Under the pieces are notes generated by a model that was not told where the DNA came from, made no database searches, and was given only the letters and a program-made list of their open reading frames with translations. This document shows, piece by piece, positions 54,500 to 63,498 of a stretch of 64,000 nucleotides of DNA. A program made the position numbers and the translations under genes. This DNA comes from Roseomonas gilardii subsp. gilardii (GTDB lineage Bacteria; Pseudomonadota; Alphaproteobacteria; Acetobacterales; Acetobacteraceae), in NCBI RefSeq assembly GCF_023078375.1, contig NZ_CP095554.1:62001-126000 (forward strand), given 5' to 3'. Within the stretch, counting starts at the first letter, position 1; each line of letters opens with the position of its first letter.

Positions 54500-55353
54500 G
54501 AGGGTGTTACGGACCTGTAGGTGGCTTCGTTTGGGGTGAATGCCCTCTCGTAAGCCGTACCCGTCCGATGTGTCTGACGAGGAGTGGGCGCTGGTCGCGC
54601 CCTACCTGACGCTGCTGCCCGAGGAGGCCGGTCAGCGCGAGCACCCGTTGCGGGAGGTGTTCAACGGGCTGCGATACCTGGTGCGCTACGGCGTGGCCTG
54701 GCGGGCCATGCCAAACGACCTCCCGCCCTGGCACGCCGTCTACGACCAGGCGCAGCGCTGGCTGCGGGCGGGCTGCTTCGAGATGCTGGTTCAGGACCTT
54801 CGGGCGGTGCTCCGCCTGGCTCAGGGCCGGTCGGAGGAGCCCTCGGCGGCCGTGCTGGACAGCCGCACCTTGCGATCCACACCCGAGAGCGGCGCACGCG
54901 CCGCCTGGGACGGGCACAAGCGGACCAGAGGCTCCAAGCTGCACCTGGCCGTCGACACGCTCGGCCACCTGCTGGCACTGCACGTCACCCCGGCCAACGC
55001 CGATGACCGCTCGGCCGTCTCCACACTGGCCGAGGCCGTCCAGGACGCAACCGGCGAGAGCGTGAACCTGGCCTATGTCGACCAGGGCTACACCGGTAAG
55101 CGGCCCGCCCAGGCCGCAGCCGCCCACGGCATCACCCTGGAGGTCGTCAAACTCCCCGAAGCCAAGCGCGGCTTCGTCCTCCTGCCCAGGAGGTGGGTGG
55201 TCGAGCGCTCCTTCGCCTGGTTCGCCCGCTTCCGCCGCCTCGCACGCGACTACGAGCGACTGCCCGAGACCCTCGCAGGCCTTCACCTCGTCGCCTTCAC
55301 CGTCCTGCTCCTCAAGCGTGCCGCAGAACTCGCCCCCAGTCCGTAACACCCTC
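54500..55353 (+). mobile_element. IS5-family insertion sequence
   Basis: The element is 854 bp with perfect 15-bp terminal inverted repeats: GAGGGTGTTACGGAC at 54500-54514 and its complement at 55339-55353. It is flanked by a TA duplication (54498-54499 and 55354-55355). One transposase frame fills it. Intact ends, intact ORF and duplicated target indicate a complete, possibly active and recent insertion. It fits the IS427-like group by its TA target. It separates the DUF4170 gene from the exopolysaccharide locus. Confidence 0.95.
54540..55346 (+). CDS. IS5-family transposase
   Basis: The 268-aa product has an N-terminal DUF4096-like domain (SDVSDEEWALVAPYL, NGLRYLVRYGVAWRAMP) and a DDE catalytic domain. 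The acidic residues lie in AVLDSRTLRS, AYVDQGYTG and WVVERSFAWFARFRRL. It is a single frame, whereas many IS427 relatives need a programmed frameshift between two ORFs. The stop lies inside the right terminal repeat. Confidence 0.95.
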   Translation: MPSRKPYPSDVSDEEWALVAPYLTLLPEEAGQREHPLREVFNGLRYLVRYGVAWRAMPNDLPPWHAVYDQAQRWLRAGCFEMLVQDLRAVLRLAQGRSEEPSAAVLDSRTLRSTPESGARAAWDGHKRTRGSKLHLAVDTLGHLLALHVTPANADDRSAVSTLAEAVQDATGESVNLAYVDQGYTGKRPAQAAAAHGITLEVVKLPEAKRGFVLLPRRWVVERSFAWFARFRRLARDYERLPETLAGLHLVAFTVLLLKRAAELAPSP

Positions 55354-55403
55354 TAGCACAGGGACCCAGCGGCGTGGCGGGGCGGCCCGCCACCCTGCCT
55401 TCC

Positions 55404-58283
55404 CTACTGGGCCTGCCGTGAGATCACGGCCAGGGCGGCGGCGCTGACGCTCACCTGGCCCAGGACCTGCGTGATGTCGCGGATGAAGCCCCAGGTCTCG
55501 TAGGGGCTGGGGTCCTGCGGCACCACCACGAGGCTGCCCGGCGGCACCGGCGGCCCGCCGCCCTGCCAGGAGCCGATGCCCGCCGGCACGGACTGCCCGT
55601 TGGGCAGCACCACGAAGGCGCGGCCGGCATCGGCGAAGCGCTGCTCGCCCCCCGCCGCGCGGACATAGTCCACCGCCTTCTTCCCCGTGGCGAACTGCAC
55701 GCTGCCGGGGTTCAGCACCGCCCCCACCACCGTCACCTCGTTCGGCCGCTTGGGAATGGCGATCAGGTCGCCCGGCTCCAGCAGCGTGTCCAGCTCCGGC
55801 CGGGCCGCGAGGATCGCCGGATTGGCCTCCACCGACATGCGCCCCGCCGCCTTGGCCTCCCGTAGGGCGGAGGCCATCTGCCGCCCGGCGGTGATGGCGC
55901 CGCCGAGGTCGCCGCTGGCCCGGCTGCCCGCCACCGCCTGCCCGGCCGCGACCTGGAGCAGGCTGGATTCCAGTTCCCGCGCCGTGCGCTCGAAACCGTC
56001 CTGCTGACGCTGCCGCACGCTTTCCCGCGTGAAGACGGCGCCATAGGGATAGGCCTGCGGCGTCAGCCCCCCGGCGCGGCCGATCAGCTCCGACAGCCGC
56101 TCGCCCCGCCGGATGTCATAGGTGCCGGGCCGCACGAATTCCCCCACCAGCGTGACCGAGCCGATCTCCCGGTCGCCGAAGCCGCGCGGGATGCGGATGC
56201 CGTCGCGCGGCGACAGGCGCACGGCGGCGAAGTTGCGCGAGCGCAGGTCGAGCCGCAGCCGGGTCAGCGGCACGGCCCCGGCCTGGTCCAGCGGCTCGCG
56301 CGAGAATTCCACGGCGGCGAGGTCCGCCGTCTCCCCCACATTCCCCGCCGCCGCCAGCACCTGGTCCAGCCCGGTATCCTCCAGCACGGGATAAAGGCCG
56401 GGCAGCCCCACCTCCCCGCCCAGCAGCACGCTCTGGTCCAGCAGGAAGGGCAGCAGGGACGGATAGTCCACGAAGACCTGCGGGCAGGGCGGGTTGCCGA
56501 GATCCGGGAAGCCCGCGCCGCGCGCATGGGCATAGCGCATCGGGCTGCCCTTCGCCGCCACGGCCAGGGATTGCAGCGCCGGACAGTCCGGCTGCGCCGG
56601 TACCGAGGCGGGCAGCCCGGCGGAGACGGCGGTGTTGGCGGTGGGGCCGCCATCGGGCGGGCGCTGGGCGGTGCCGGCCGAGACCGTGACCGGCACCAGC
56701 AGCGGGGTGGGCATCTCGCCGCGCAGGGCGCGCTGCACCGGGGGCGAGGAGAGCCAGAGGATGTCGCTCTGCGCCAGGATGATCACCTCGTCGGATTCGG
56801 CGAGGGACAGGTTGGCCTGCCCCTGCAGCACCCGGCCCAGGTCGAAGCCGATGAAGCGCCGCACCCGCGTCTGCGGGTCCACCCGCCAGACCACGCCCAG
56901 GCGCACATAGGGGTCGGGCCTGATCTGCCGCGAATCGGCCAGGAGCTGGTGCAGGGAGAAGCCCGCCTTGCCATAGCCGCCGCCGGCCGAACGCATCACC
57001 GGCACCGCCACATGCCCGGCCAGCCGCAGCGCGTTGGCGGAAACGTCCGCCCCCGGCTGCACCAGCACCGCGTCGCCCCGGCGCAGCGGCGCGGCGGGGG
57101 CGATCTCGGCATAGGCCCGCCGCCCCCCGGCATCCGTGCCGAGGAGCAGGAAGCGGTTGCCGGAGGGGCGCAGCGCCTCCCCCGCCAGGCGCAGCACCTG
57201 GGCCAGCGGCTGCTGCGCCGCGCCGGGCGGCAGTTCGTAGATCCCGGGGCGCGTCACCTCACCCGCCACCGCCACCACCCCGCCCAGCGGCGGCACCACC
57301 ACGCGCTCGCCCTCCCGCAGCGACAGGTCCGGCGTGGCCCCGGTGCCGGCGATGGCGCCGTAGAGATCGACGATCCGCGCCCCGCCCGGCCCCTCGACCC
57401 GGATGGCGCGCAGCGAACCGGTGCGGCGCACTCCGCCCGCCAGGCTGAGCGCATCGAGCACGCTGGTCAGCGCCGGCAGGGTCTGCAGGCCGGGGCGCAT
57501 CACCTCCCCCGCCACGAAGACCGCGATCTGCCGCGTCTGGCCGAGGGAGACATAGGCCTCCGACCCGCCCAGCTCCCGGGCCACCCGCGCCTCGATCTCG
57601 GCACGCAGCTCGCCCAGGCTGCGCCCGGCGGCAGGGATGGGAGCGAGGTCGGGCAGGGTCAGCATCCCGTCCCGCCCCACCCGCAGGGTGTAGGAGGTCC
57701 GCACCCGCCCCCGCACCGCGATGATCACCTCGTCGTCGCGGCCGAGCAGGTAGCTGTCCGGGATGGCACCGGTGGTCAGGCCCGGCATCGCCGCCTGGCG
57801 GAAACTGTCATAGCCGAACTGGCGCAGCGGCGGCTGCTGCTCCGGCAGGCGGGCGGCAAAGAAGCTCTCGGTGTTGGACAGCGGTTCCGGCGGTGGCGTC
57901 ATGCCGGGAAAGGACCCGCTGGCGAAGGCCCCGGCGGGGAAGGCACCGGCCGCGGCGGGGGGCATCGCGAGGGCGGGCGCGGCCGGCGGCAGGGGCGCCG
58001 GGGGCGCGAGGGTGGTGGTGGTGCGGCCGGAGGCAGCGTCCAGCAGGCGCTGCACCAGGTCCCCCTGGGTCCCGCCCGCCAGCCCGCCGGACAGGCCGTT
58101 GGCCAGGGCACTCGGCAAGGACTGCCCGCCGGGCAGGGTGGAAGGCAGCGAGGGCGGCATCAGCAGGTTCGACTGCGCCCGGGCCGCCGGAGTGGCGAAG
58201 ACCACCAGAACTGTCAGAAGCGGGGCCGCGAACGGGAAGGGCGACCGGATGTGGTGCGATCCGGAGGGGTGAAGGAGGCTCAA
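55404..58283 (-). CDS. Polysaccharide export protein with repeated SLBB domains
   Basis: The 959-aa product is a Wza-like outer-membrane polysaccharide exporter of unusual length. After a signal peptide (cleaved near ARA-Q) comes a Pro/Ala-rich linker to about residue 150. The Poly_export domain begins near PDSYLLGRDDEVIIAVRGRV. Several SLBB modules follow, seen as VFVAGEVMRPGLQTLPA, VAVAGEVTRPGIYELPPG, SVTLVGEFVRPGTYDIRRG and VTVVGAVLNPGSVQFATG. Typical Wza has about 380 aa and two SLBB domains. The start is a TTG; no better codon precedes the signal peptide. It is divergent from the heparinase-like gene. Confidence 0.9.
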   Translation of the reverse strand: MSLLHPSGSHHIRSPFPFAAPLLTVLVVFATPAARAQSNLLMPPSLPSTLPGGQSLPSALANGLSGGLAGGTQGDLVQRLLDAASGRTTTTLAPPAPLPPAAPALAMPPAAAGAFPAGAFASGSFPGMTPPPEPLSNTESFFAARLPEQQPPLRQFGYDSFRQAAMPGLTTGAIPDSYLLGRDDEVIIAVRGRVRTSYTLRVGRDGMLTLPDLAPIPAAGRSLGELRAEIEARVARELGGSEAYVSLGQTRQIAVFVAGEVMRPGLQTLPALTSVLDALSLAGGVRRTGSLRAIRVEGPGGARIVDLYGAIAGTGATPDLSLREGERVVVPPLGGVVAVAGEVTRPGIYELPPGAAQQPLAQVLRLAGEALRPSGNRFLLLGTDAGGRRAYAEIAPAAPLRRGDAVLVQPGADVSANALRLAGHVAVPVMRSAGGGYGKAGFSLHQLLADSRQIRPDPYVRLGVVWRVDPQTRVRRFIGFDLGRVLQGQANLSLAESDEVIILAQSDILWLSSPPVQRALRGEMPTPLLVPVTVSAGTAQRPPDGGPTANTAVSAGLPASVPAQPDCPALQSLAVAAKGSPMRYAHARGAGFPDLGNPPCPQVFVDYPSLLPFLLDQSVLLGGEVGLPGLYPVLEDTGLDQVLAAAGNVGETADLAAVEFSREPLDQAGAVPLTRLRLDLRSRNFAAVRLSPRDGIRIPRGFGDREIGSVTLVGEFVRPGTYDIRRGERLSELIGRAGGLTPQAYPYGAVFTRESVRQRQQDGFERTARELESSLLQVAAGQAVAGSRASGDLGGAITAGRQMASALREAKAAGRMSVEANPAILAARPELDTLLEPGDLIAIPKRPNEVTVVGAVLNPGSVQFATGKKAVDYVRAAGGEQRFADAGRAFVVLPNGQSVPAGIGSWQGGGPPVPPGSLVVVPQDPSPYETWGFIRDITQVLGQVSVSAAALAVISRQAQ

Positions 58284-58441
58284 TCTGACGTATTCCCGAT
58301 TCGGCGCGCACGGCCTTGACGGCCAGGGTCATTCCTTGATTTCGATTTACAACTTTAGATGATCATTAATCATTCTCACAACAATTTTAGGTTGCCCAGA
58401 CAAGACCTGTATGGCCTCCCAAGCGCCTCCCTCCCGCCACC
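58284..58441. promoter_or_regulatory. AT-rich divergent promoter region of the EPS locus
   Basis: The 158 bp between the export gene and the heparinase-like gene include the most AT-rich stretch nearby (58335-58395). It holds ATTTACAAC (58345-58353) and the near-palindrome GATGATCATTAATCATTC. It should hold promoters for both directions. The same 9-mer precedes the aminotransferase gene at 63434-63442. Confidence 0.5.
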
Positions 58442-60175
58442 GTGCTGCTGCGCCTTGATGCCGCCTGGCGCCTCGGGGCTTGGCCGGTGGCCCTGCTGCT
58501 GCGCCACCGGCTGCGTCTGGCGACCGGCCTGGCGCGCCGTGCCCTGCCCGACCTCCCGGCCGCCGAGGGCCCCTTCCTGCCCACCGGCCATCCCCCGGTT
58601 CCGGCGGCTCTGGCGGCGGAAACGCTGCCCGTGCTGATGGCGGTGGCGGAACTCCCGCCACCGGGGCCGGAATCCCCTGCCGCTTCCCATGGCCCCTTCG
58701 CGCCCCGGACGCATGGGCTCTCGCTCGACCTCTTCGCGGCCGGGGATGTGCGGCCGGTCTGGGAGGCCAACCGGCTGGGGGAGATCCCGCTCCTCGCCCT
58801 GGCGCACCGGCTCGACCCGCAGGGCGGCCACCGCGACCGGGCCGAGGCGAGGCTCACCGCCTGGTGCCGCGCCAACCCGCCCTTCCGCGGGCCGAACTGG
58901 GCCTGCGGACAGGAGGCGGCGCTGCGCGCCCTGCACCTCGCCCTGGCCCATGCCCTGCTGGGCGGCGAGGCGGCCAGCCCGGGGCTGCGGGGGCTGCTGG
59001 CCCAGCACCGCCAGCGCATCGCCGCCACCCGCCGCTATGCCGAGGCGCAGGACAACAACCACACGGTCAGCGAGCCCGCCGGCCTCTTCGCCTGCGACCT
59101 GCTGCTGGGCGAGGACCCCGCCCCCGCCATGGCCCGGCTTTCCGCCGCGCTGGACCGGCTGGTGGCGCCGGATGGTGGCTTCGCCCAGGTCTCGACGGGC
59201 TATCATCGCCTGCTGCTGGACGTGCTCTCCACCGCCGAATGGCTGCGGCGCAGCTACGGGGCCTTGCCCTTCCCGCCGCCCTTCGCCGCCCGCGCCGCCG
59301 CCGCCAGCCGTTGGCTCGCCCGGCTGCTGGACCGTGGCAGCGGCGCCCTGCCGCGCCTCGGGCATCAGGACGGCTCTCATGTCGCGGACCTGTCGCTGGG
59401 CGGGCCGGGCGATGCGCGCGGCAGCGTCGAGCGCGCCGCGCGGCTCTTCCTGGGCGCCTCGGCCGGGGTGGCGGGTGATCCGGGCTGCCTCTGGCTCGGC
59501 CTGCCGCCCGCCCCGGTGCCACGGCCCGAGGCGCGCTGGCAGGCCAGCGGCAGCCGTGGCTGGACGATCGGCCGCGCCCGCGCCCTGCTGCGTACCGGCC
59601 CGCTGGAGTTCCGCCCCGGGCATTCGGACCTGCTGAACCTCGACCTCTGGGACGGGCCGGTGAACCTGCTGCGCGACGGCGGCACGCTGTCCTACAACCC
59701 TGCCCCCGAATGGCGGGTGGTGGCGCTGGGGCTGGAGGATGCCGCGGGCCACAACGCCATCCTCTTCGACGATGCGGAGCCGATGCCCCGCGCCGGGCGC
59801 TTCCTGCGCGCGCGCTGGAGCCGGAGCGGGCTGCTGGCGGATGGCGCCTGGGCCTGCGACCGGCGCGGCAACCGGCAAGACCGGCGCGTGCTGGGCCTGG
59901 GCCGCCGCTGGAGCGTGCTGGATGAACTGTCCGGCCCCTTTCAACAGGTCACGCTGCGCTGGCGGCTGGCCCCCGCCGCCTGGGAGCGCAGCCCCCAGGG
60001 CGTCATCTCCCCACTGGGCCGCATCGCCGTCTCGGCGGATGTGCCGCTCGGCATCGCGCTCACCGAGGGGTGGGAGGCCCCCCGCTATGGCGAGGCGCGC
60101 CTCGTTCCCGTTCTGGAACTGCGCGCCCGGGCACCGGTCTCGCGCATCCTGACGGTGATCCGCCTGCCGGTCTGA
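58442..60175 (+). CDS. Heparinase II/III-like polysaccharide lyase
   Basis: The 577-aa product has the two-part layout of the family. The first half is an alpha/alpha-barrel with GPNWACGQEAALRALHLALA, DNNHTVSEPAGLFACDLLLG and STGYHRLLLDVLSTAEWL. The second is a beta-sandwich with GPLEFRPGHSDLLNLDLW and NAILFDDAEPMP. It would trim or degrade acidic polysaccharide during export or turnover. The start is a GTG. No signal peptide is evident, so its location is unclear. Confidence 0.85.
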   Translation: MLLRLDAAWRLGAWPVALLLRHRLRLATGLARRALPDLPAAEGPFLPTGHPPVPAALAAETLPVLMAVAELPPPGPESPAASHGPFAPRTHGLSLDLFAAGDVRPVWEANRLGEIPLLALAHRLDPQGGHRDRAEARLTAWCRANPPFRGPNWACGQEAALRALHLALAHALLGGEAASPGLRGLLAQHRQRIAATRRYAEAQDNNHTVSEPAGLFACDLLLGEDPAPAMARLSAALDRLVAPDGGFAQVSTGYHRLLLDVLSTAEWLRRSYGALPFPPPFAARAAAASRWLARLLDRGSGALPRLGHQDGSHVADLSLGGPGDARGSVERAARLFLGASAGVAGDPGCLWLGLPPAPVPRPEARWQASGSRGWTIGRARALLRTGPLEFRPGHSDLLNLDLWDGPVNLLRDGGTLSYNPAPEWRVVALGLEDAAGHNAILFDDAEPMPRAGRFLRARWSRSGLLADGAWACDRRGNRQDRRVLGLGRRWSVLDELSGPFQQVTLRWRLAPAAWERSPQGVISPLGRIAVSADVPLGIALTEGWEAPRYGEARLVPVLELRARAPVSRILTVIRLPV

Positions 60176-60279
60176 TCCGGCCAGGAGGCGCGGCCGGGAT
60201 GCCGTGTCCCGTTTCAATCCTGGGTTGAACATTCCGTTCACAAACTCGATACTTGCGCGAAGTCACGCTGGGCCAGGGA

Positions 60280-61434
60280 ATGCCGCTTCCGGAACTGTTG
60301 CGCGCCCTCTGGCTCTGGCGCTGGAGGGTCCTGGGAACCTGGCTCGTGCTGCTGGCGGCCGGTGTCACGCTGGTCCTGACCTGGCCGCGCCAGTATGTGG
60401 CGGAGGCGGTGGTGACGCCCGCCGAGACCACCGGCCTCGCGGTCTCCACGCTGATCCAGGCCAATGCGGTGCTGCAGGCCGGCGGTCTGCTGGACAATCG
60501 CTCGGGCGGGAATTTCGCGGTGTATCTCGCGCTGCTGCGCTCACCGGAGGCGGTGGCGATGCTGATGCGCGACACGGCCCTGCCCGCCTGGATCACCGAG
60601 CAGCGCGCCAGCGGCCCGATGGGCCTGTTGCGGCAATGGCTCGACCTGCGGATCGAGAGCAATGCCGACGACCTGCAGACCTGGCTGGAGCGGAACTTCG
60701 CCGTCACCCAGTCGCTGCAGACGGTGACGGTGACGCTGGACCTGCCGCATCCCGACCGCGCCATGGCGCTCGACGCACTGGCCCGCCTGCATGCCTTCGC
60801 CGAGGACAAGGTCCGGGCGGACCTCGCCAGCCTGACCCGGAACCGTATCGCGCAACTGGAGGAAAGGCTGAGCCGGGAGCGGGACGTCTTCACCCGCACG
60901 CCGCTCTACGACCTCCTGGCACAGCACCAGCGCGCCGGGCTCGCACTGCTGACCGACGAGGCGGTGGCGGCGCGGCTGGTCTCCGCCCCCAGCGTGCCGC
61001 TCGCCCCCACCCTGCCGAACCGGCCGCTGCTGATCGCGCTGCTGCTGGTGACGGTGCCGCTGGCGGTCCTGCTGGGCGCGGCCTGCCTCGTCCTGCTGCG
61101 CCAGGCGCTGCCCGCCGCCAGCCCGGACAGCCGCATGGTGCTGCCGCCCCTGCCACCCGTCGCCCTGCCGCCGGATCTGCGCGGCGGGCAGCCGGGCCAC
61201 GAGCCGGTAGGCCAGAGCGGGCACGGGAACGGTCCACCGGACGGTCCGCTGGGCGATCCGTTTCCCGCCTCCTCCGGTCTCCCTCCGGGCGCGGCGGCCG
61301 GTCCCTATCCCACCGCCCATCCGGCTCCCCCGCGGGCCACGGGAACAGCCGCCGCGCCGCCCCTCGACCGGCGCCGGGGGCATCCGGGTTTCGCGCCGGT
61401 GCCGCGCCCGCCCGCCCCGGCGCCGGAGGGCTGA
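60280..61434 (+). CDS. Wzz-like chain-length/co-polymerase protein
   Basis: The 384-aa product begins MPLPELLRALWLWRWRVLG, followed by a first membrane helix. A periplasmic domain with coiled-coil character follows (about residues 50-235, with LARLHAFAEDKVRADLASLT and RIAQLEERLSRERD). A second helix lies near residues 250-275. The last 100 residues are Pro/Gly-rich and disordered. No tyrosine-kinase domain is attached. A TTG nine codons upstream is an alternative start. Confidence 0.78.
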   Translation: MPLPELLRALWLWRWRVLGTWLVLLAAGVTLVLTWPRQYVAEAVVTPAETTGLAVSTLIQANAVLQAGGLLDNRSGGNFAVYLALLRSPEAVAMLMRDTALPAWITEQRASGPMGLLRQWLDLRIESNADDLQTWLERNFAVTQSLQTVTVTLDLPHPDRAMALDALARLHAFAEDKVRADLASLTRNRIAQLEERLSRERDVFTRTPLYDLLAQHQRAGLALLTDEAVAARLVSAPSVPLAPTLPNRPLLIALLLVTVPLAVLLGAACLVLLRQALPAASPDSRMVLPPLPPVALPPDLRGGQPGHEPVGQSGHGNGPPDGPLGDPFPASSGLPPGAAAGPYPTAHPAPPRATGTAAAPPLDRRRGHPGFAPVPRPPAPAPEG

Positions 61435-61439
61435 GCCCG

Positions 61440-62660
61440 GTGCCGCGTCCCGATGCCGCCGCGCCCGGCTCGCTGGCCGGGATGGCCGCGGCGGTGCTGT
61501 TCCTGGCCGGGGCGCTGAAATCCGTGCCGCAGACCGCCGCCCTGCCGGACATCACCCTGCTGTCCGCCGGGGCCCTGGCGGTCACCTTCCCCTGGCTCCT
61601 GGCCTCCCGCCGCTGGACGGTGCTGCGTCCGGTGGCGCTGCCGCTCGCCGCCGCGGGGGCGCTCTGGCTCTGGATGGTGCTGGCCGCGACCTGGAGCAGT
61701 TCGGCGGAGATCCTGGCGCAGAAGTTGCCGGAGGCGGTCCTGCTCGGCCCCGCCATGCTCGCGACGGGCATGGCGACCGGGGCGGATGCGGCGGCCCGGC
61801 GATGGCTGGTGGCCACGGCGATGCTGACCGGCCCCTTCGTCGCGGCGGGCGTGGCCTGGGGCCTCGCCTCGGGTGAGGTCGTGCTCGGCGGCCTGGTCGG
61901 GGCCACGGATGCGACGCGGGTGCAGTACCAGCTCGCCGGGCTCGCCATGGCCTGCGGCGCCGGGCTGGCGGCGGTGCGGCTGGTGGAGGCGGGCCGGGCC
62001 GGGCGGGTGGCCTGGGCGCTGCTGCTGCTGGGCCTCGCCCTGGGGGCGCTGCTGCCGGGCGGGCGGGCGGCGCTGCTCTCGCTGGGCGTGGCGGTCACTC
62101 TGGCCCCGGCGGCACGGCTCTGGACCGGCCGCCGCCCGCTGGCCGCCGCAGGCTGGATCGGCGCGATGGTCCTGGCCGGGGGGCTCGGCCTGGGCCTGCT
62201 CTATGCCGATCCCGGCCGCAGCCAGGGCCTGCGCACGCTGGAACGCTTCACCGGAGAGGGCATCGCCGCCTCGGCCCGCCCCGTGCTCTGGTTGGCAGCG
62301 CTGGACTGGGCCGGGGCCTCCATGCCGCTCGGCCTCGGTGCCGGGGGCTTCACCGTCGCCGCTGGCTATGGCGAGCGGCGCGGCATGTATCCGCACAACC
62401 ACGCGCTGGAGGCCCTGGCCGAGGAAGGCCCGCTCGGCCTGCTGCTCTGGCTCGGCGCCTTCGGGGGCGGCGCGGCGGTGGTCCTCGTCCGGCTCCTCGC
62501 CCTGCCGGAGGATCTGGAGCCCGAGCGGGTGGGGCGGATCGTGGCGCTGGTGATCCCGGTGGCGATCGGCGCCATGGTTTCCACCGATCTGGGCAACCGC
62601 ATGGTCTGGTTCGCGCTGGGCCTCGCCCTGTCGCTGGGCATCAGGGCGCAGCGTGCCTGA
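61440..62660 (+). CDS. O-antigen ligase/polymerase family protein
   Basis: The 406-aa product is a polytopic Wzy/WaaL-like protein with about eleven helices. The large periplasmic loop ends in MYPHNHALEALAEEGPLG, the PHN-type motif of the family. An Arg pair in GLRTLERFTG may also be catalytic. It would polymerise or attach the exopolysaccharide repeat units. The GTG start has GGAGG 9-10 nt upstream, 5 nt after the Wzz-like stop. Confidence 0.85.
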   Translation: MPRPDAAAPGSLAGMAAAVLFLAGALKSVPQTAALPDITLLSAGALAVTFPWLLASRRWTVLRPVALPLAAAGALWLWMVLAATWSSSAEILAQKLPEAVLLGPAMLATGMATGADAAARRWLVATAMLTGPFVAAGVAWGLASGEVVLGGLVGATDATRVQYQLAGLAMACGAGLAAVRLVEAGRAGRVAWALLLLGLALGALLPGGRAALLSLGVAVTLAPAARLWTGRRPLAAAGWIGAMVLAGGLGLGLLYADPGRSQGLRTLERFTGEGIAASARPVLWLAALDWAGASMPLGLGAGGFTVAAGYGERRGMYPHNHALEALAEEGPLGLLLWLGAFGGGAAVVLVRLLALPEDLEPERVGRIVALVIPVAIGAMVSTDLGNRMVWFALGLALSLGIRAQRA

Positions 62661-63357
62661 GCCAGGGAAAGGGGCATCCGGACCGGAGGAAGGCCTCTAT
62701 GCCAGGCGCCTGAAGCGCGGGCTCGACCTTGCGGGCGCGGCGCTGATGCTGGTGCTGCTCGCGCCGCTGCTGCTCGGCACCGCGTTCGCCGTCGCCCTGG
62801 CCTTTGGCCGCCCGGTGCTGTTCCGGCAGTGCCGCGCCGGCTGGCGGGGGCAGGTCTTCACCATCCTCAAGCTCCGCTCGATGCGCGACCCCGCCTGGCC
62901 GGGCGAACCCGATTCGGCGCGGCTCACCCGCTTCGGACGCTGCCTGCGTGCCAGCGGGCTGGATGAGCTGCCGCAACTGGTGAACATCCTGCGCGGCGAG
63001 ATGAGCCTCGTCGGGCCCCGTCCCCTGCCGCCCGCCTATACCCCCCTCTACACGGCGCGGCAGGCCCGCCGCCTCGCCGTCCGGCCCGGCCTGCTCGGCC
63101 CGGTGACGGCGCGCGGCCGCAACGCCCTGCCGTGGGGGGAGCGGCTGGAATGGGACGCCCACTATGTCGCCCGCGTCACCCTGGCGGGCGACATCGCCAT
63201 CATCCTCGCCAGCCTGACGCTGCTGCTGCGCGGGCGGGGCGCCACGGCGCCCGGCCATGCCAGCAGCCCCGCCTTCACCGGCGCCTGCCTCGGCACGCCC
63301 CCCACCGGCCCGTCCGCGCCGCCCGTGGCGGGGGCGGAGAGCATGGCGCCACGCTGA
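62653..63357 (+). CDS. Initiating sugar transferase (polyprenyl-phosphate type)
   Basis: The 234-aa product is a bacterial sugar transferase of the PglC/WbaP catalytic-domain type. It has RRLKRGLDLAGAALMLVLL as the re-entrant membrane helix, PVLFRQCRAGWRGQVFTILK, the acidic DELPQLVNILRGEMSLVGPRP, and RPGLLGPVTARGRN. It transfers the first sugar phosphate to undecaprenyl phosphate. The GTG start overlaps the polymerase gene by 8 nt. The last 40 residues are a Pro-rich tail not typical of the family. Confidence 0.92.
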   Translation: MPEPGKGASGPEEGLYARRLKRGLDLAGAALMLVLLAPLLLGTAFAVALAFGRPVLFRQCRAGWRGQVFTILKLRSMRDPAWPGEPDSARLTRFGRCLRASGLDELPQLVNILRGEMSLVGPRPLPPAYTPLYTARQARRLAVRPGLLGPVTARGRNALPWGERLEWDAHYVARVTLAGDIAIILASLTLLLRGRGATAPGHASSPAFTGACLGTPPTGPSAPPVAGAESMAPR

Positions 63358-63498
63358 TGCAGCGCCGCAACATTCTTTTCGCGAAGGCGATTTCAGCCTC
63401 CGGCCTCATATCTTAAGTTGCAATTCACGATATATTTACAACCCTGAACGCCGGAATCGCCTGGCTGGCCGAGGGATGTCCAGAATGAACAGGACAGC
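63358..63498 (+). promoter_or_regulatory. AT-rich upstream region of the aminotransferase gene
   Basis: A stretch around 63405-63445 is AT-rich (CTTAAGTTGCAATTCACGAT, then TATATTTACAAC) and contrasts with its GC-rich surroundings. It shares ATTTACAAC with the divergent promoter region at 58345 and likely holds the promoter of the gene starting at 63499. Confidence 0.4.
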
